From Streptomyces sp. ISL-11 (lineage in GTDB: Bacteria; Actinomycetota; Actinomycetes; Streptomycetales; Streptomycetaceae): a stretch of DNA of 64,000 nucleotides. The position numbers and the translations under genes are program-made. Below are positions 52,266 to 61,541 of this stretch, piece after piece. The stretch lies in NCBI RefSeq assembly GCF_018614525.1, contig NZ_JAGGOL010000017.1, positions 1-64,000 on the forward strand, given 5' to 3'. Below the pieces are notes generated by a model that did not search any database, was not told where the DNA came from, and saw only the letters and a list, made by a program, of their open reading frames with translations. Position 1 is the first letter of the stretch. Every line of letters begins with the position of its first letter.

Positions 52266-54164
52266 TCAGCCGACGGGCTCCGCCTCCCCTTTCTCCTCGG
52301 CACCCGGCCGCTCGAACTGGGTGCGGTACAGCTCCTCGTACCGCCCGCCCGCGGTGAGCAGCGCGCTGTGGGTGCCGCGCTCCACGACCCGCCCGTCCTC
52401 GATCACGAGGATGAGGTCGGCGGCCCGCACGGTCGACAGACGGTGGGCGATCACCACGGCGGTACGGCCCTCCAGGGCCTCCGCCAGCGCCTCCTGGACC
52501 GCGGCCTCGGAGGTGGAGTCGAGGTGGGCGGTCGCCTCGTCGAGGATCACGACGCGCTGGCGGGCCAGCAGCAGGCGGGCGATGGTCAGCCGCTGCCGTT
52601 CACCACCGGAGAGCCGGTAGCCGCGCTCGCCGACGACCGTGTCCAGTCCGTCGGGCAGCGAGGCCACCAGGCCGTCGAGCCGGGCCCGCCGCAGCGCCTC
52701 CCAGACCTCGTCCTCGGTGGCCTCGGGACGGGCCAGGAGCAGGTTGGCCCGTACGGAGTCGTGGAAGAGGTGGCCGTCCTGGGTGACCATGCCGAGCGTC
52801 TCGCGGATGGACGCGGCGCTCAGGTCGCGCACATCGGTGCCGCCGAGGCGTACGGAACCGGCGTCGGCGTCGTACAGCCGCGGCAGCAGCTGGGCGATCG
52901 TCGACTTCCCCGCGCCGGACGAGCCGACCAGGGCCACCATCTGTCCGGGTTCGGCGCGGAAGGAGACGCCGTGCAGGACCTCGGTGCCGCCGCGGGTGTC
53001 CAGGGTGGCGACGTCCTCCAGGGAGGCGAGCGAGACCTTGTCGGCGGAGGGGTAGCCGAACCGGACGCCGTCGAATTCGACGGACACGGGCCCGTCCGGC
53101 ACCCGGCGGGCCTCCGGCTTCTCCGTGATCAGCGGCTTGAGGTCGAGGATCTCGAAGACCCGCTCGAAGCTGACCAGGGCGCTCATCACCTCGACGCGGG
53201 CGCCCGCGAGGGCGGTCAGCGGGGCGTACAGGCGGGTGAGGAGCAGGGCGAGGGCGACGACGGCACCCGGGTCCAGGCTGCCGCGCAGCGCGTAGAAGCC
53301 GCCGAGCCCGTAGACGAGGGCGAGGGCCAGGGCCGAGACGAGGGTGAGGGCGGTGATGAACGCCGACTGCGTCATCGCGGTGCGCACCCCGATGTCCCGT
53401 ACCCGGCGGGCTCGGGCGGCGAACTCGGCCGACTCGTCGGCGGGCCGCCCGAAGAGCTTGACGAGGGTGGCGCCGGGCGCGGAGAACCGCTCGGTCATCT
53501 GGGTGCCCATGGCGGCGTTGTGGTGGGCCGCCTCGCGCTGGAGTCCGGCCATGCGGGAGCCCATCCGGCGAGCGGGCACCACGAACACGGGCAGCAGGAC
53601 GAGGGCGAGGAGGGTGATCTGCCAGGAGATGCTCAGCATCACGGCGAGCGTCAGCAGCAGGGTGACGATGTTGGAGACCACGCCGGACAGGGTGTTGCTG
53701 AAGGCCCGCTGCGCGCCGATGACGTCGTTGTTGAGGCGGCTGACGAGCGCACCGGTCCGGGTGCGGGTGAAGAAGGCGACGGGCATCCGCTGGACGTGGT
53801 CGAAGACCGCCGTCCGCAGGTCGAGGATGAGCCCTTCGCCGAGGGTGGCGGAGAGCCATCGGGTGAGCAGTCCCAGCCCCGCCTCCGCCACGGCGATCAC
53901 GGCGATGAGCAGGGCGAGCCGGGTGACCGTGCCGGCGTCGTCCCCCTTCACGATCGCGTCGACGACGCGGCCGGCCAGGACGGGGGTCGCCACCGCGAGG
54001 AGCGCCATGAGCATGCTCAGCAGCAGGAACTGGCCCAGCCGCCGGCGGTGCGGCCGTGCGAACGCGACGACGCGGCGCAGGGTCTCGCGGGAGAAGGGCC
54101 GCTGTTGCCGCTGGGCGTTCATCGCGCTGTGCAGCGACGTCCAGGCGGTGACTTCCATGTCCAT
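52266..54164 (-). CDS. ABC exporter (fused membrane and ATPase domains)
   Basis: A 632-aa half-transporter: six-helix type I exporter domain in residues 30-340 and a nucleotide-binding domain with Walker A VGSSGAGKST, Q-loop MVTQDGHLF, signature LSGGERQRL, Walker B VVILDEATAHLDS and the switch His in AHRLSTVRA. It works as a homodimer in the membrane, exporting drugs, lipids or peptides. ATG 54164 is preceded by GGAGGAACCTC. Its promoter has a SoxR-type operator in a 19-base spacer, suggesting induction by redox-active compounds; S. coelicolor has a SoxR-controlled ABC transporter (SCO7008, from memory) of which this may be the counterpart. Confidence 0.92.
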   Translation of the reverse strand: MDMEVTAWTSLHSAMNAQRQQRPFSRETLRRVVAFARPHRRRLGQFLLLSMLMALLAVATPVLAGRVVDAIVKGDDAGTVTRLALLIAVIAVAEAGLGLLTRWLSATLGEGLILDLRTAVFDHVQRMPVAFFTRTRTGALVSRLNNDVIGAQRAFSNTLSGVVSNIVTLLLTLAVMLSISWQITLLALVLLPVFVVPARRMGSRMAGLQREAAHHNAAMGTQMTERFSAPGATLVKLFGRPADESAEFAARARRVRDIGVRTAMTQSAFITALTLVSALALALVYGLGGFYALRGSLDPGAVVALALLLTRLYAPLTALAGARVEVMSALVSFERVFEILDLKPLITEKPEARRVPDGPVSVEFDGVRFGYPSADKVSLASLEDVATLDTRGGTEVLHGVSFRAEPGQMVALVGSSGAGKSTIAQLLPRLYDADAGSVRLGGTDVRDLSAASIRETLGMVTQDGHLFHDSVRANLLLARPEATEDEVWEALRRARLDGLVASLPDGLDTVVGERGYRLSGGERQRLTIARLLLARQRVVILDEATAHLDSTSEAAVQEALAEALEGRTAVVIAHRLSTVRAADLILVIEDGRVVERGTHSALLTAGGRYEELYRTQFERPGAEEKGEAEPVG

Positions 54165-54201
54165 GAGGTTCCTCCGGAGTCGTCGAGCGCGGTGAACTCG
54201 G

Positions 54202-54232
54202 ACTCTAGAACCTCAACCAAACTTGAGATCAA
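54202..54232 (-). promoter_or_regulatory. SoxR-type promoter of the ABC exporter
   Basis: On the minus strand TTGATC (-35, 54227-54232) and TAGAGT (-10, 54202-54207) are separated by exactly 19 bases. The spacer holds the dyad CTCAA-N6-TTGAG (54212-54227), the half-sites and spacing of the SoxR box (CTCAAGTTAACTTGAG). The over-long spacer with a centred dyad is the hallmark of MerR-family control, in which the regulator untwists DNA when oxidised. Confidence 0.8.
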
Positions 54233-54323
54233 GACATTCCTGAAAGGGTGAACCGTCCGGGCACCGGACCGCCCGCCCCGCGGCCGGGGCGGGCACCGAG
54301 GGCCCGCCCCGGCCGCGGTCGTG

Positions 54324-56648
54324 TCAGGAGGCGGCCGGGGGCAGCCCGCCCCGCACCTCGCGGGCCGCCGTGACCAGGTTCTCCAACGAGGCCCTGACCT
54401 CCGGCCAGCCGCGCGTCTTCAGACCGCAATCCGGATTGACCCACAGCCGTTCGGCCGGGATGGCGGCCAGGCCCTTGCGCAGCAGGGCCGCGGCCTCCTC
54501 CGCGCTCGGGACGCGCGGGGAGTGGATGTCGTACACACCGGGGCCCACCTCGCGCGGGTAGCCGGCGCCGGCGAGCTCGTCGGCGACCCGCATGTGCGAG
54601 CGGGCCGCCTCCAGGCTGATCACGTCGGCGTCCAGGTCGTCGATGGCCCGCAGGATGTCACCGAACTCCGCGTAGCACATGTGGGTGTGGATCTGGGTCT
54701 CCGGGCGCACGCCGCTCGTGGTCAGGCGGAACGCCTCGGTGGCCCAGGCCAGGTACGCGGCGTGGCCGGCGGCGCGCAGCGGAAGGGTCTCGCGCAGGGC
54801 GGGCTCGTCTACCTGGATCACCGAACTCCCGGCCGCCTCCAGGTCCTCGACCTCGTCGCGCAGCGCGAGCGCCACCTGGCGGGCGGTCTCGGCGAGCGGC
54901 TGGTCGTCCCGGACGAAGGACCAGGCGAGCATGGTCACCGGGCCGGTCAGCATGCCCTTGACCGGACGGTCGGTGAGCGACTGCGCGTAGGACGTCCAGC
55001 GCACCGTCATGGGGCCGGGGCGCGAGATGTCGCCGGCGAGGACCGGCGGGCGGACGTAGCGGGTGCCGTAGGACTGGACCCAGCCGTGCTGGGTGGCGAG
55101 GTAGCCGGTGAGCCGCTCGGCGAAGTACTGGACCATGTCGTTGCGCTCGGGCTCGCCGTGCACCAGGACGTCGATGCCGGCCTTCTCCTGGAAGGCGAGG
55201 ACCTCGCGGATCTCCGCCTCGATGCGCTCGTCGTACGCCGCGTCCGTGATGCGGCCGGCGCGCAGGTCGGCGCGGGCGGTGCGCAGTTCGGTCGTCTGCG
55301 GGAACGAGCCGATGGTGGTCGTCGGCAGCGACGGGAGCCGCAGGTGGGCGCGCTGGTCGGCGGCCCGCTCCGGGTAGGGCTGGGGACGGCGGGCGTCGGC
55401 CGGGGTGACGGCCGCGCCGCGGGCGCGCACCGCCGGGTCGTGGGTGAGGGCGGAGCCCGTCCGCGAGGCGAGGTCGGCGCGGTTGGCGGCGAGCTCGGCC
55501 GCGATGGTGCCGGTGCCCCGTGCCATTCCCCGGGCCAGGGTGACGACCTCGGTGGTCTTCTGGCGGGCGAAGGCGAGCCAGCGGGCGATCTGCGGGTCGA
55601 TGTCCCGTTCGGCCGCGGCGTCCAGTGGGACGTGCAGCAGGGAGCAGGAGGCCGCTACGTCGACCCGGCCGGCCAGGCCGAGGAGCGTGCCGAGGGTCGC
55701 CAGGGACTTCTCGAAGTCGTTGAGCCAGATGTTGCGGCCGTTGACGACGCCGGCGACGAGCCGTTTGCCGGGCAGCCCGCCCGCGGCGGCGAGGTCGCCG
55801 AGGTTGGCGGCGGCGGGCCCGGTGAAGTCCAGGGCGAGCCCGTCGACGGGTGCCTTGGCGAGGACGGGCAGGGCCTCGCCCAGCCGGTCGAAGTAGGAGG
55901 CGACCAGCAGCTTGGGGCGGTCGGTGAGGCCGCCCAGCTCGCGGTAGGCCCGGGCGGCGGCGTTCAGCTCCGCCGGCGTGCGGTCCTGCACGAGGGCCGG
56001 CTCGTCGAGCTGGACCCACTCGGCGCCGGCGGCCCGCAGGTCGGCGAGCACCTCCGCGTACACCGGCAGCAGCCGGTCCAGGAGGGTCAGCGGCTCGAAG
56101 TCCGCCGCCACGCCCGGTGCGGGCTTGGCGAGCAGGAGGTAGGTGACCGGGCCGACCAGCACCGGGCGGGCAGCGAGGTCGAGGGCGAGGGCCTCCTTGA
56201 GCTCGGCGACCTGCTTGCCGGAGTCGGCGTGGAAGGCGGTGTCCGGGCCGAGCTCCGGGACGAGGTAGTGGTAATTGGTGTCGAACCACTTCGTCATCTC
56301 CAGCGGTGCCACGTCCTGCGTGCCGCGCGCCATGGCGAAGTACCCGTCCAGGGCGTCCGCCTCGACGGCCGCGCGGTGCCGGGCGGGCACGGCGCCGACC
56401 ATCACCGTGGTGTCCAGGACGTGGTCGTAGTACGAGAAGTCGCCGGTCGGCACCTCGTGGAGGCCGGCCCCGGCGAGCTGCCGCCAGTGGGTGCGGCGCA
56501 GTTCGGCGCCGGTGTCCCGGAGGGCGTCGGCGGTGACGCGGCCCTTCCAGTAGCCCTCGATGGCCTTCTTCAGTTCACGGTTCTGGCCCTGACGGGGGTA
56601 GCCGTGCACGGTGGCCCGTGCTGCCGCGGCTGCGGACTTGCTGGTCAA
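54324..56648 (-). CDS. metE: Cobalamin-independent methionine synthase
   Basis: The 774-aa protein is a full-length MetE, transferring methyl from 5-methyltetrahydropteroyl-tri-L-glutamate to homocysteine. Both halves are present; the catalytic C-terminal half has TTTIGSFPQT, LVHGEPERNDMVQYFAE, the zinc ligands in HTHMCYAEF and NPDCGLKTR, and SLEAARSHM. The start is TTG 56648 with AAGGAG seven bases upstream, giving MTSKSAAAAARATVHGYPR; the longer ATG frame overlaps the riboswitch region. A cobalamin riboswitch lies directly upstream, so expression is shut off when vitamin B12 is available and MetH can work. Confidence 0.97.
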   Translation of the reverse strand: MTSKSAAAAARATVHGYPRQGQNRELKKAIEGYWKGRVTADALRDTGAELRRTHWRQLAGAGLHEVPTGDFSYYDHVLDTTVMVGAVPARHRAAVEADALDGYFAMARGTQDVAPLEMTKWFDTNYHYLVPELGPDTAFHADSGKQVAELKEALALDLAARPVLVGPVTYLLLAKPAPGVAADFEPLTLLDRLLPVYAEVLADLRAAGAEWVQLDEPALVQDRTPAELNAAARAYRELGGLTDRPKLLVASYFDRLGEALPVLAKAPVDGLALDFTGPAAANLGDLAAAGGLPGKRLVAGVVNGRNIWLNDFEKSLATLGTLLGLAGRVDVAASCSLLHVPLDAAAERDIDPQIARWLAFARQKTTEVVTLARGMARGTGTIAAELAANRADLASRTGSALTHDPAVRARGAAVTPADARRPQPYPERAADQRAHLRLPSLPTTTIGSFPQTTELRTARADLRAGRITDAAYDERIEAEIREVLAFQEKAGIDVLVHGEPERNDMVQYFAERLTGYLATQHGWVQSYGTRYVRPPVLAGDISRPGPMTVRWTSYAQSLTDRPVKGMLTGPVTMLAWSFVRDDQPLAETARQVALALRDEVEDLEAAGSSVIQVDEPALRETLPLRAAGHAAYLAWATEAFRLTTSGVRPETQIHTHMCYAEFGDILRAIDDLDADVISLEAARSHMRVADELAGAGYPREVGPGVYDIHSPRVPSAEEAAALLRKGLAAIPAERLWVNPDCGLKTRGWPEVRASLENLVTAAREVRGGLPPAAS

Positions 56649-56794
56649 GGAACTCTCCTTCGCGAGCGTTTCCCAAGGATCCCGGGACGGACCGGGGGCG
56701 CGAAGGCGGCGCACCGGACGGGAAGCGGCGCTCTCTCGACGCACGCGCCCGCCAGATGTTCAACGCCGACCCGCCCGCGAGGTCACCGGGATCT

Positions 56795-56818
56795 CCGTGC
56801 GCGAACGGTCGCGCACGG
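56795..56818 (-). terminator. Hairpin following the cobalamin riboswitch
   Basis: CCGTGCGCGA (56795-56804) and TCGCGCACGG (56809-56818) form a perfect ten-base stem with a four-base loop immediately after the B12 box on the minus strand. It is a good candidate for the expression platform (terminator or pause) of the riboswitch. Confidence 0.6.
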
Positions 56819-57015
56819 GCAGTGGCAGGTCTTCGGACTCGCGGGCGCGTCTGCGAGAGGCAGACACCTACTGGCCGTCGCTTCCCGGACCCGGCCAGGA
56901 TCCAGTGCGTATGACGGCGGTCGTTCCCGCTCACCGCTGCGGGGCAGTCCCGGATTTCCACCGGGTTCCCTCTTACGACGCGCCTGCCTGGCGGGCAGGC
57001 GCGAACCAGCTGCAC
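56819..57015 (-). promoter_or_regulatory. Cobalamin riboswitch
   Basis: On the minus strand the conserved core reads GGGAACCCGGTGGAAATCC followed by GGGACTGCCCCGCAGCGGTGA (56934-56973), the signature of the adenosylcobalamin aptamer, and the 3' B12 box GCCACTG lies at 56820-56826. P1/P2-like stems surround it (for example GCCTGCCCGCCAGGCAGGC, with CCTGCC-GGCAGG pairing). It precedes metE as in other Streptomyces. Confidence 0.92.
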
Positions 57016-57059
57016 GATCACCCTAGGCGGTGGGGCAGGCCCCGGATAGGGCTGTTCGG

Positions 57060-58119
57060 ATAGCGGACCATGACTATGGGCCACTTGGGAGCATGGCGGG
57101 CGCGGGGCGACCCCCTTCACCGCCCCGCGCCCGCCCCGCGCCCGCCCCGCGCCCGCCCCGCGGCGGCCGGGGACCCCTCGGTCCCGGCCGCGACCCGGGC
57201 CCCTCAGCCCCCGGTCGTAGGTGTGGAACCCCCGGCCGACTTGCGTCCCCTGCGGTCTGGAGAGCCTCAGAGTGGCCGACATCGCGTCGACCCAGCTGAC
57301 GAAGGCCTCCCCCGCAGCGGGATCGGGACGAACCCAGGCCGCCGGTCAAGATCCTGATCGAGCACGCTCGACGGTCTCAGAATCCGCGCCGGACCGCATC
57401 AAGTGCTTGCAGGTCGGACCTGATGCGGGCTCCTGAACATCCGGGGGAAATGATCTTCCATCGCACCCAGGAAACCGCCGCTGCGTGCCGGAAGAAGATC
57501 GAGACAGGCGGCCCAAAGGTCGACACACCAAGAGACCTTTGCCGCGGCAATGGAAGTGGAGATCTCGCCAAGCGCCCCTCCATCAGTCGATCACCATCAG
57601 CAACAGAATACTTCGAGCCAATTCGACCGGGCACAGGCAAACTTAGAGGCACACCACCAGCAACTATGGAGTCTCGCGCAGCCAGACAAGGCTTGATAGC
57701 TTCGATCAGCCCAACGACCCCCTACCGAAAGGACCTGGCATGTGATTGCCTTCAAGTAAATTTCACACCACGGGGGATTCTGTTGACTTTCACGTCAGGT
57801 GGATATTCCGACGTTCAACCACACCGGCGCCTCGCAACGCCACGGCACCGGCCCGCAGGGCGCTGACGAGATTGAGCTTTGCCAGTTTCACCTGAGGACT
57901 TGAACCGCCCCTCGCTGGCGAAAGGTCGGCTCGAGCCGCCAAGGGCCTTGGCGAACGAGTAGACACCTCGGGGCATCTCGCAGCTCTATCTCCACCTACA
58001 CAGGTCCAACATTCACCGAATCCAGCATCCCCACGATCGCCTGCCGGAAAATTCCGGTGGGCAATTCCCCATGCCGGAAAATGAGTCTAAATGAACAGAA
58101 GCGGAATATCCGAAACCCA
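57060..58119. other. Gene-poor region between metE and the thioamitide cluster
   Basis: About 1.06 kb without a supported gene. It contains an 11-base tandem repeat at 57121-57162 (four copies of CGCCCCGCGCC). From about 57400 the GC content drops clearly and third-position bias disappears; the 147-codon frame at 57423-57866 does not look like a protein. On the minus strand a 49-codon frame (58159 to 58013, MGDVNLNKFTIDLSMGFGYS) is a weak peptide candidate. The drop in GC suggests the left end of a transferred segment carrying the cluster. Confidence 0.5.
57121..57162. repeat. 11-base GC-rich tandem repeat
   Basis: Four near-perfect copies of CGCCCCGCGCC in a row, upstream of the metE riboswitch. 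Simple-sequence repeat, no gene. Confidence 0.75.
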
Positions 58120-58149
58120 TTGACAGATCGATCGTAAACTTGTTCAGAT
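58120..58149 (+). promoter_or_regulatory. Possible promoter of the thioamitide precursor gene
   Basis: A perfect -35 TTGACA (58120-58125) is followed at 17-18 bases by a poor -10 (TTCAGA or TCAGAT, 58143-58149). The good -35 with weak -10 suggests activator dependence. It lies about 60 bases upstream of the precursor ATG. Confidence 0.45.
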
Positions 58150-58206
58150 TGACATCACCCATTCGATTCCCTTGCTGCTTGGCAGGGGACGAAGTAGGAG
58201 GACCAA

Positions 58207-58470
58207 ATGTCTGAAGCAATGATTTCCGCAGTTGACGAGACTGCGTTTGCCGACCTCGTCAGCAAGATCCAGGACGCCGAGGCGTCGATGACGGACGAGC
58301 AGCGCGCCATCATCGACCCTGCGTCCGGCGAGAAGGCCCTGGAGGAGCTCGCCGGCGTCAGCCCGGAAGAACTGCAGGCCTTCCTCGAGGAGAAGGCGGG
58401 CATCTCGCCCGACGAAGAGGCGCAGGGAAGCGTGATGGCGGCCGCCGCCACCGTGGCCTTCCACTGTTAA
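58207..58470 (+). CDS. thoA: Thioamitide precursor peptide (core SVMAAAATVAFHC)
   Basis: The 87-aa peptide starts at ATG 58207 with AGGAGG (58196-58201). Residues 1-74 are an acidic leader (FADLVSKIQDAEASMTDEQR, GVSPEELQAFLEEKAGISPD) ending EEAQG; residues 75-87 are the core. It differs from the thioviridamide core (SVMAAAASIALHC) at three places and from memory equals or nearly equals the thioholgamide/thiostreptamide S4 core. Expected changes: thioamides along the Val-Met-Ala backbone, a dehydrated Thr8 joined to decarboxylated Cys13 as AviMeCys, a methylated and hydroxylated His12, and an N-terminal acyl group from Ser1. All the enzymes for the ring and thioamides follow. The product should be cytotoxic, hitting mitochondria like other family members. 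Confidence 0.95.
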   Translation: MSEAMISAVDETAFADLVSKIQDAEASMTDEQRAIIDPASGEKALEELAGVSPEELQAFLEEKAGISPDEEAQGSVMAAAATVAFHC

Positions 58471-58567
58471 TCTGAATCGCCCACGTCATGATCACTAGCG
58501 CTTCGCACGGCCCGGCCGAAACTGCATCGTCAGGGGTTGGACGGGTGGGCAGCAACACGTCTTCGCC

Positions 58568-59596
58568 TTGGTTCGGAGCGCTGCCGAACGAGGCCCCATT
58601 GAACGAACCCAGACCTTCACGGCACGCAACAGCGTGGCAATGCTGCATTTCGCGGACGGCACCGCGCTCGTCCTGAAGCAGGTGGACCCCGCCACCGCGA
58701 AGGCCGTCGGCACCGCAATGGGGAACGAGGAAACCATGCTGAGGCTGATACCTGAAGCAGGAATTCCGGATTTCGCCAGAGCATCCATTCCTCGCTTCGT
58801 CGGAGCCGACCCAGAAACCGACACCGTCATCATGGAAGGGATGACCGGCTTCACTTCAATGCGGGAGATGACCAAGAGCTCGCCGGATATTCCACTTCCC
58901 GCGCTGGTCGCACTCGCATCGGTGACAGCCGGAATACACACCGCGGCCGTCGACCACATCATCGTGGACGAAAAGTATGCTCCTCAGCGCATAGCATTCC
59001 CCTTCGGATCGTTCGCCACTCTGACTCCCAGCGAACTCGCGAGCGGACCTGGAATGGACTATTCCGACTATGCGGCCGCCATGCAGTCAGTGGACGAGAG
59101 CGTGGCGCAGCTGCGGGACGACTGGGGCCCAAAGGGCCTGGTGCACTTCGACCTCAGGGGCGACAACATCCTCTTCAAGAGCCCCGATAGTGAGCGCCCC
59201 GAGGTCGCGCTGGTCGACTGGGAACTGGCCGGCTTCGGCGACCCGATGCTGGACGTGGGAACGATCGTCGGCCAGCTGCTGATCCAGTGGCTGCACACAC
59301 TGCGGGGCGATGTCGGCCGCCTGGCCTCCTCTGACGCATGGGTCACCGCCCGACGCAATGTCGGTCTGTTCCTCGCCGCGTACGAACACGGTGCTCCGCT
59401 CAACGCGGGGCAGCGGGAGGCGACCTTCCGGTATGCCGGCCTGTCCGCCTTGATGTACGCGGCCGGACGCCTTGAGCAGATCGGTTCGCTGGGCCGGATC
59501 GGGCATCTGTGCCTCTTCGTGGGTTGCAAACTGCTGAACAGTCCGCAGGGCCTGGCCAAGCTCCTCGCGCCCAGCACCCGGAAGGCGGGGGGATGA
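58568..59596 (+). CDS. thoC: Thioamitide phosphotransferase (aminoglycoside phosphotransferase fold, active)
   Basis: Up to 342 aa with an APH/choline-kinase fold. Catalytic residues are intact: the ATP lysine in ALVLKQVD, the Brenner loop VHFDLRGDNILF (HxDxxxxN) and the metal Asp in ALVDWELAGFGDP. In thioamitides and class V lanthipeptides such kinases phosphorylate Ser/Thr of the precursor before elimination by a HopA1-like partner. The start is uncertain: the frame opens with TTG 58568 with no good ribosome binding site, and no upstream ATG/GTG is in frame; a GTG at about 58634 would cut into the N lobe. It begins about 100 bases after the precursor and ends overlapping the HopA1 gene (ATGA). 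Confidence 0.85.
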   Translation: MVRSAAERGPIERTQTFTARNSVAMLHFADGTALVLKQVDPATAKAVGTAMGNEETMLRLIPEAGIPDFARASIPRFVGADPETDTVIMEGMTGFTSMREMTKSSPDIPLPALVALASVTAGIHTAAVDHIIVDEKYAPQRIAFPFGSFATLTPSELASGPGMDYSDYAAAMQSVDESVAQLRDDWGPKGLVHFDLRGDNILFKSPDSERPEVALVDWELAGFGDPMLDVGTIVGQLLIQWLHTLRGDVGRLASSDAWVTARRNVGLFLAAYEHGAPLNAGQREATFRYAGLSALMYAAGRLEQIGSLGRIGHLCLFVGCKLLNSPQGLAKLLAPSTRKAGG

Positions 59597-60597
59597 ACCA
59601 GTACGAAGTGGCGTTTTCGGCTATCGCGGAGGACGTGGAAGTCCTGAACGAGTCAGCCTTCCACCACCGGGAGTGGGGCGAACTGAGCCCGGCCCCCAGC
59701 GTCGAGCCCGACCCCCGAGAACTCCCGGTTCTCACCCACTTATCCCGGTTTCTATACCTGAGCTACTACGCCGGAGACACGCGTGCCGCCCGTTGGCTGA
59801 TCGACGGCGCACCGGTGGTCCTGGGCACTCGTAGACGTGAGGACCCGACAGTGGCAAGCCTGTTGACCGAGGCCAACCAAGGCACCGGCTACTGGGATGC
59901 CGGCTGGCAGATGCTCGGAGAGGGGCCCGAGGGCTGCCAGGTGCGCAAGAGTGGCCTGACCTTGACCGTCACCGAGCGGGACACCATGGCGCCGGGCTCC
60001 TCGGCAGGCCACCAGGTAAGCGTCAGGTTCCCACCGGACCGGCCTTACAGGTATCCCGGCTGGTATCTCGCCATAGGCGACGAGGGCATGCCTCGCCACG
60101 GCGAACGGCCCGTTGTCCGCCTCTACTACACCCCTCGAGACCCCTCGGCCGCCGCCGGGCTGCTGCGGGCGCTCACGGGTGGGCTGTGCACCACGCGCAT
60201 CCCGTACCAGCTGAAAGCGGCCAACCACCCGGAGGGCTACGAGCGGCGGGACACGATGGTTCTCTACCTGTATCGGGACGACTGGCACCGTTACGAGCGG
60301 GAGCTGGTGGAGATCCACCGCGGGCACGTCAACGAGCTTCGGGACACCGGGCCCTGCCTCGCGTTGGAGCTGGGTAAGGGCTGGTGGCTGGCCGATGAGC
60401 CCGACCAGCGTCAGGGCAGGCTCATGAGCTTTGGACAGCACCGCTGTCTGCTCGTCGCCGAGGGGCTGCTCACGGCCTGGAAGGGCGGCCACACCACTGT
60501 GGCGGGCCGACTACGTGCCATCAAGGCGCGCTACCGCGAAGAGGGTCTTGACCCGGCAAGACCCTACCTCAACGCTCAAGGGAGCACAGCGCCATGA
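59593..60597 (+). CDS. thoD: HopA1-like lyase for dehydrated/AviCys residue formation
   Basis: A 334-aa protein of the HopA1 effector family, seen as tvaD-type genes and as LxmY/SprH3 in class V lanthipeptides, where it removes phosphate from pSer/pThr. Conserved-looking regions are [57 protein letters not shown] and [17 protein letters not shown] (the Lys/Arg-rich phosphate-binding groove). Both ends overlap neighbours by four bases. Codon 50 is TTA (59740-59742), so translation needs the bldA tRNA and should be tied to development. Confidence 0.88.
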   Translation: MNQYEVAFSAIAEDVEVLNESAFHHREWGELSPAPSVEPDPRELPVLTHLSRFLYLSYYAGDTRAARWLIDGAPVVLGTRRREDPTVASLLTEANQGTGYWDAGWQMLGEGPEGCQVRKSGLTLTVTERDTMAPGSSAGHQVSVRFPPDRPYRYPGWYLAIGDEGMPRHGERPVVRLYYTPRDPSAAAGLLRALTGGLCTTRIPYQLKAANHPEGYERRDTMVLYLYRDDWHRYERELVEIHRGHVNELRDTGPCLALELGKGWWLADEPDQRQGRLMSFGQHRCLLVAEGLLTAWKGGHTTVAGRLRAIKARYREEGLDPARPYLNAQGSTAP

Positions 60598-61541
60598 CGG
60601 AAGCCGCTCCCCAGACCAAGCACACGGTACGCTCGCTTCCAGGCCCGTTCGTCACCCGCGTCTGTATCCGGGTCGACGGCGGTTACCGCTGGGGGGAGAG
60701 CATCCCGGCCGACGCGTCCGCCTATCTCGACGCCGCCGCACTCCGTGATGTCGCGGAGGCGATCGCGCGGAGCCCGGCAGCTCGGTACGCGCGAATTCCC
60801 ACATTGGCCGATGCCCGTACCGCGGTCTACCCGGCGGTGACAACTCCCGGACTCGTCAGCGACACCGTCTTCGGCGACGATCGACCCGCCACCGCGCAGC
60901 CGGTCGTGGAACGGGCATTCCGTGAGCTCGGAACCTTCCTCGCCCACCTGCACGCCATCCCCGTCGAAAGCGTGGCCGACTTACGGCCCAGGAGCCGGTC
61001 GGCCTGGCTGGAAGCGGCGCCGGACGCTGCGGAAGGGATACGAGCCGCCCGCAGCCGTCTCACTGCGACCTCGGCATCCGTGATTTCCCGCCTCGCCGGA
61101 ACAGACGCGTCCCGCCCGGCGGCCAGCCCCGTCCTGGCATTGGTGCACGGGCGCTTGTCGACCGGCTCCTGCGTCCCTGGCCCGGTGCCGGGCGTGCTCG
61201 GCTGGCGGGAGGCCGGACTCGCCGACCCCATGACCGACCTCGCCTTCCTCCTGCGCGACCTGGTGCAGGCCGCCGCCGCCATGGGTGGCGAGAAGCGCCA
61301 GGCGGATCGCGCCCGGCTCACCGTCGATGGCTACGAAACGACCAGAGGCGCCCCCTTGAGCAGCGACGAGCACCTGCGACTCGCCAGCCACCTGGCCTCC
61401 TGCGTACTCGACCACGTCGCCTTGCGGGCCTGGTCGGTGTCCGATCCCCAGGGTGCGGTCGCCCTACTGCAGCGGGCCGAGCTAACCCTGCCGGGCATCC
61501 TCGCCGCCGTTGGAGCCGGTGAGGAGGTGACCGGCCGATGA
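60594..61541 (+). CDS. thoE: Thioamitide second phosphotransferase-like protein (probable pseudokinase)
   Basis: The 315-aa protein aligns with aminoglycoside-phosphotransferase folds in its C-terminal half, but the catalytic residues are lost: the Brenner loop reads [11 protein letters not shown] (Arg for the catalytic Asp, no Asn) and the metal site reads [19 protein letters not shown] (Gly for Asp). The structural part, [16 protein letters not shown], is kept. It is therefore likely a scaffold that binds the precursor or the kinase/lyase pair rather than an active kinase. It contains a TTA codon at 60981-60983. Start and stop overlap neighbours (ATGA). Confidence 0.85.
   Translation: MTEAAPQTKHTVRSLPGPFVTRVCIRVDGGYRWGESIPADASAYLDAAALRDVAEAIARSPAARYARIPTLADARTAVYPAVTTPGLVSDTVFGDDRPATAQPVVERAFRELGTFLAHLHAIPVESVADLRPRSRSAWLEAAPDAAEGIRAARSRLTATSASVISRLAGTDASRPAASPVLALVHGRLSTGSCVPGPVPGVLGWREAGLADPMTDLAFLLRDLVQAAAAMGGEKRQADRARLTVDGYETTRGAPLSSDEHLRLASHLASCVLDHVALRAWSVSDPQGAVALLQRAELTLPGILAAVGAGEEVTGR

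Noticed and set aside
57423..57866. 147-codon plus-strand frame in the gap before the thioamitide cluster
   Set aside because: No third-position GC bias, no ribosome binding site, no recognisable motif; it lies in a region of shifted composition and is better treated as non-coding.
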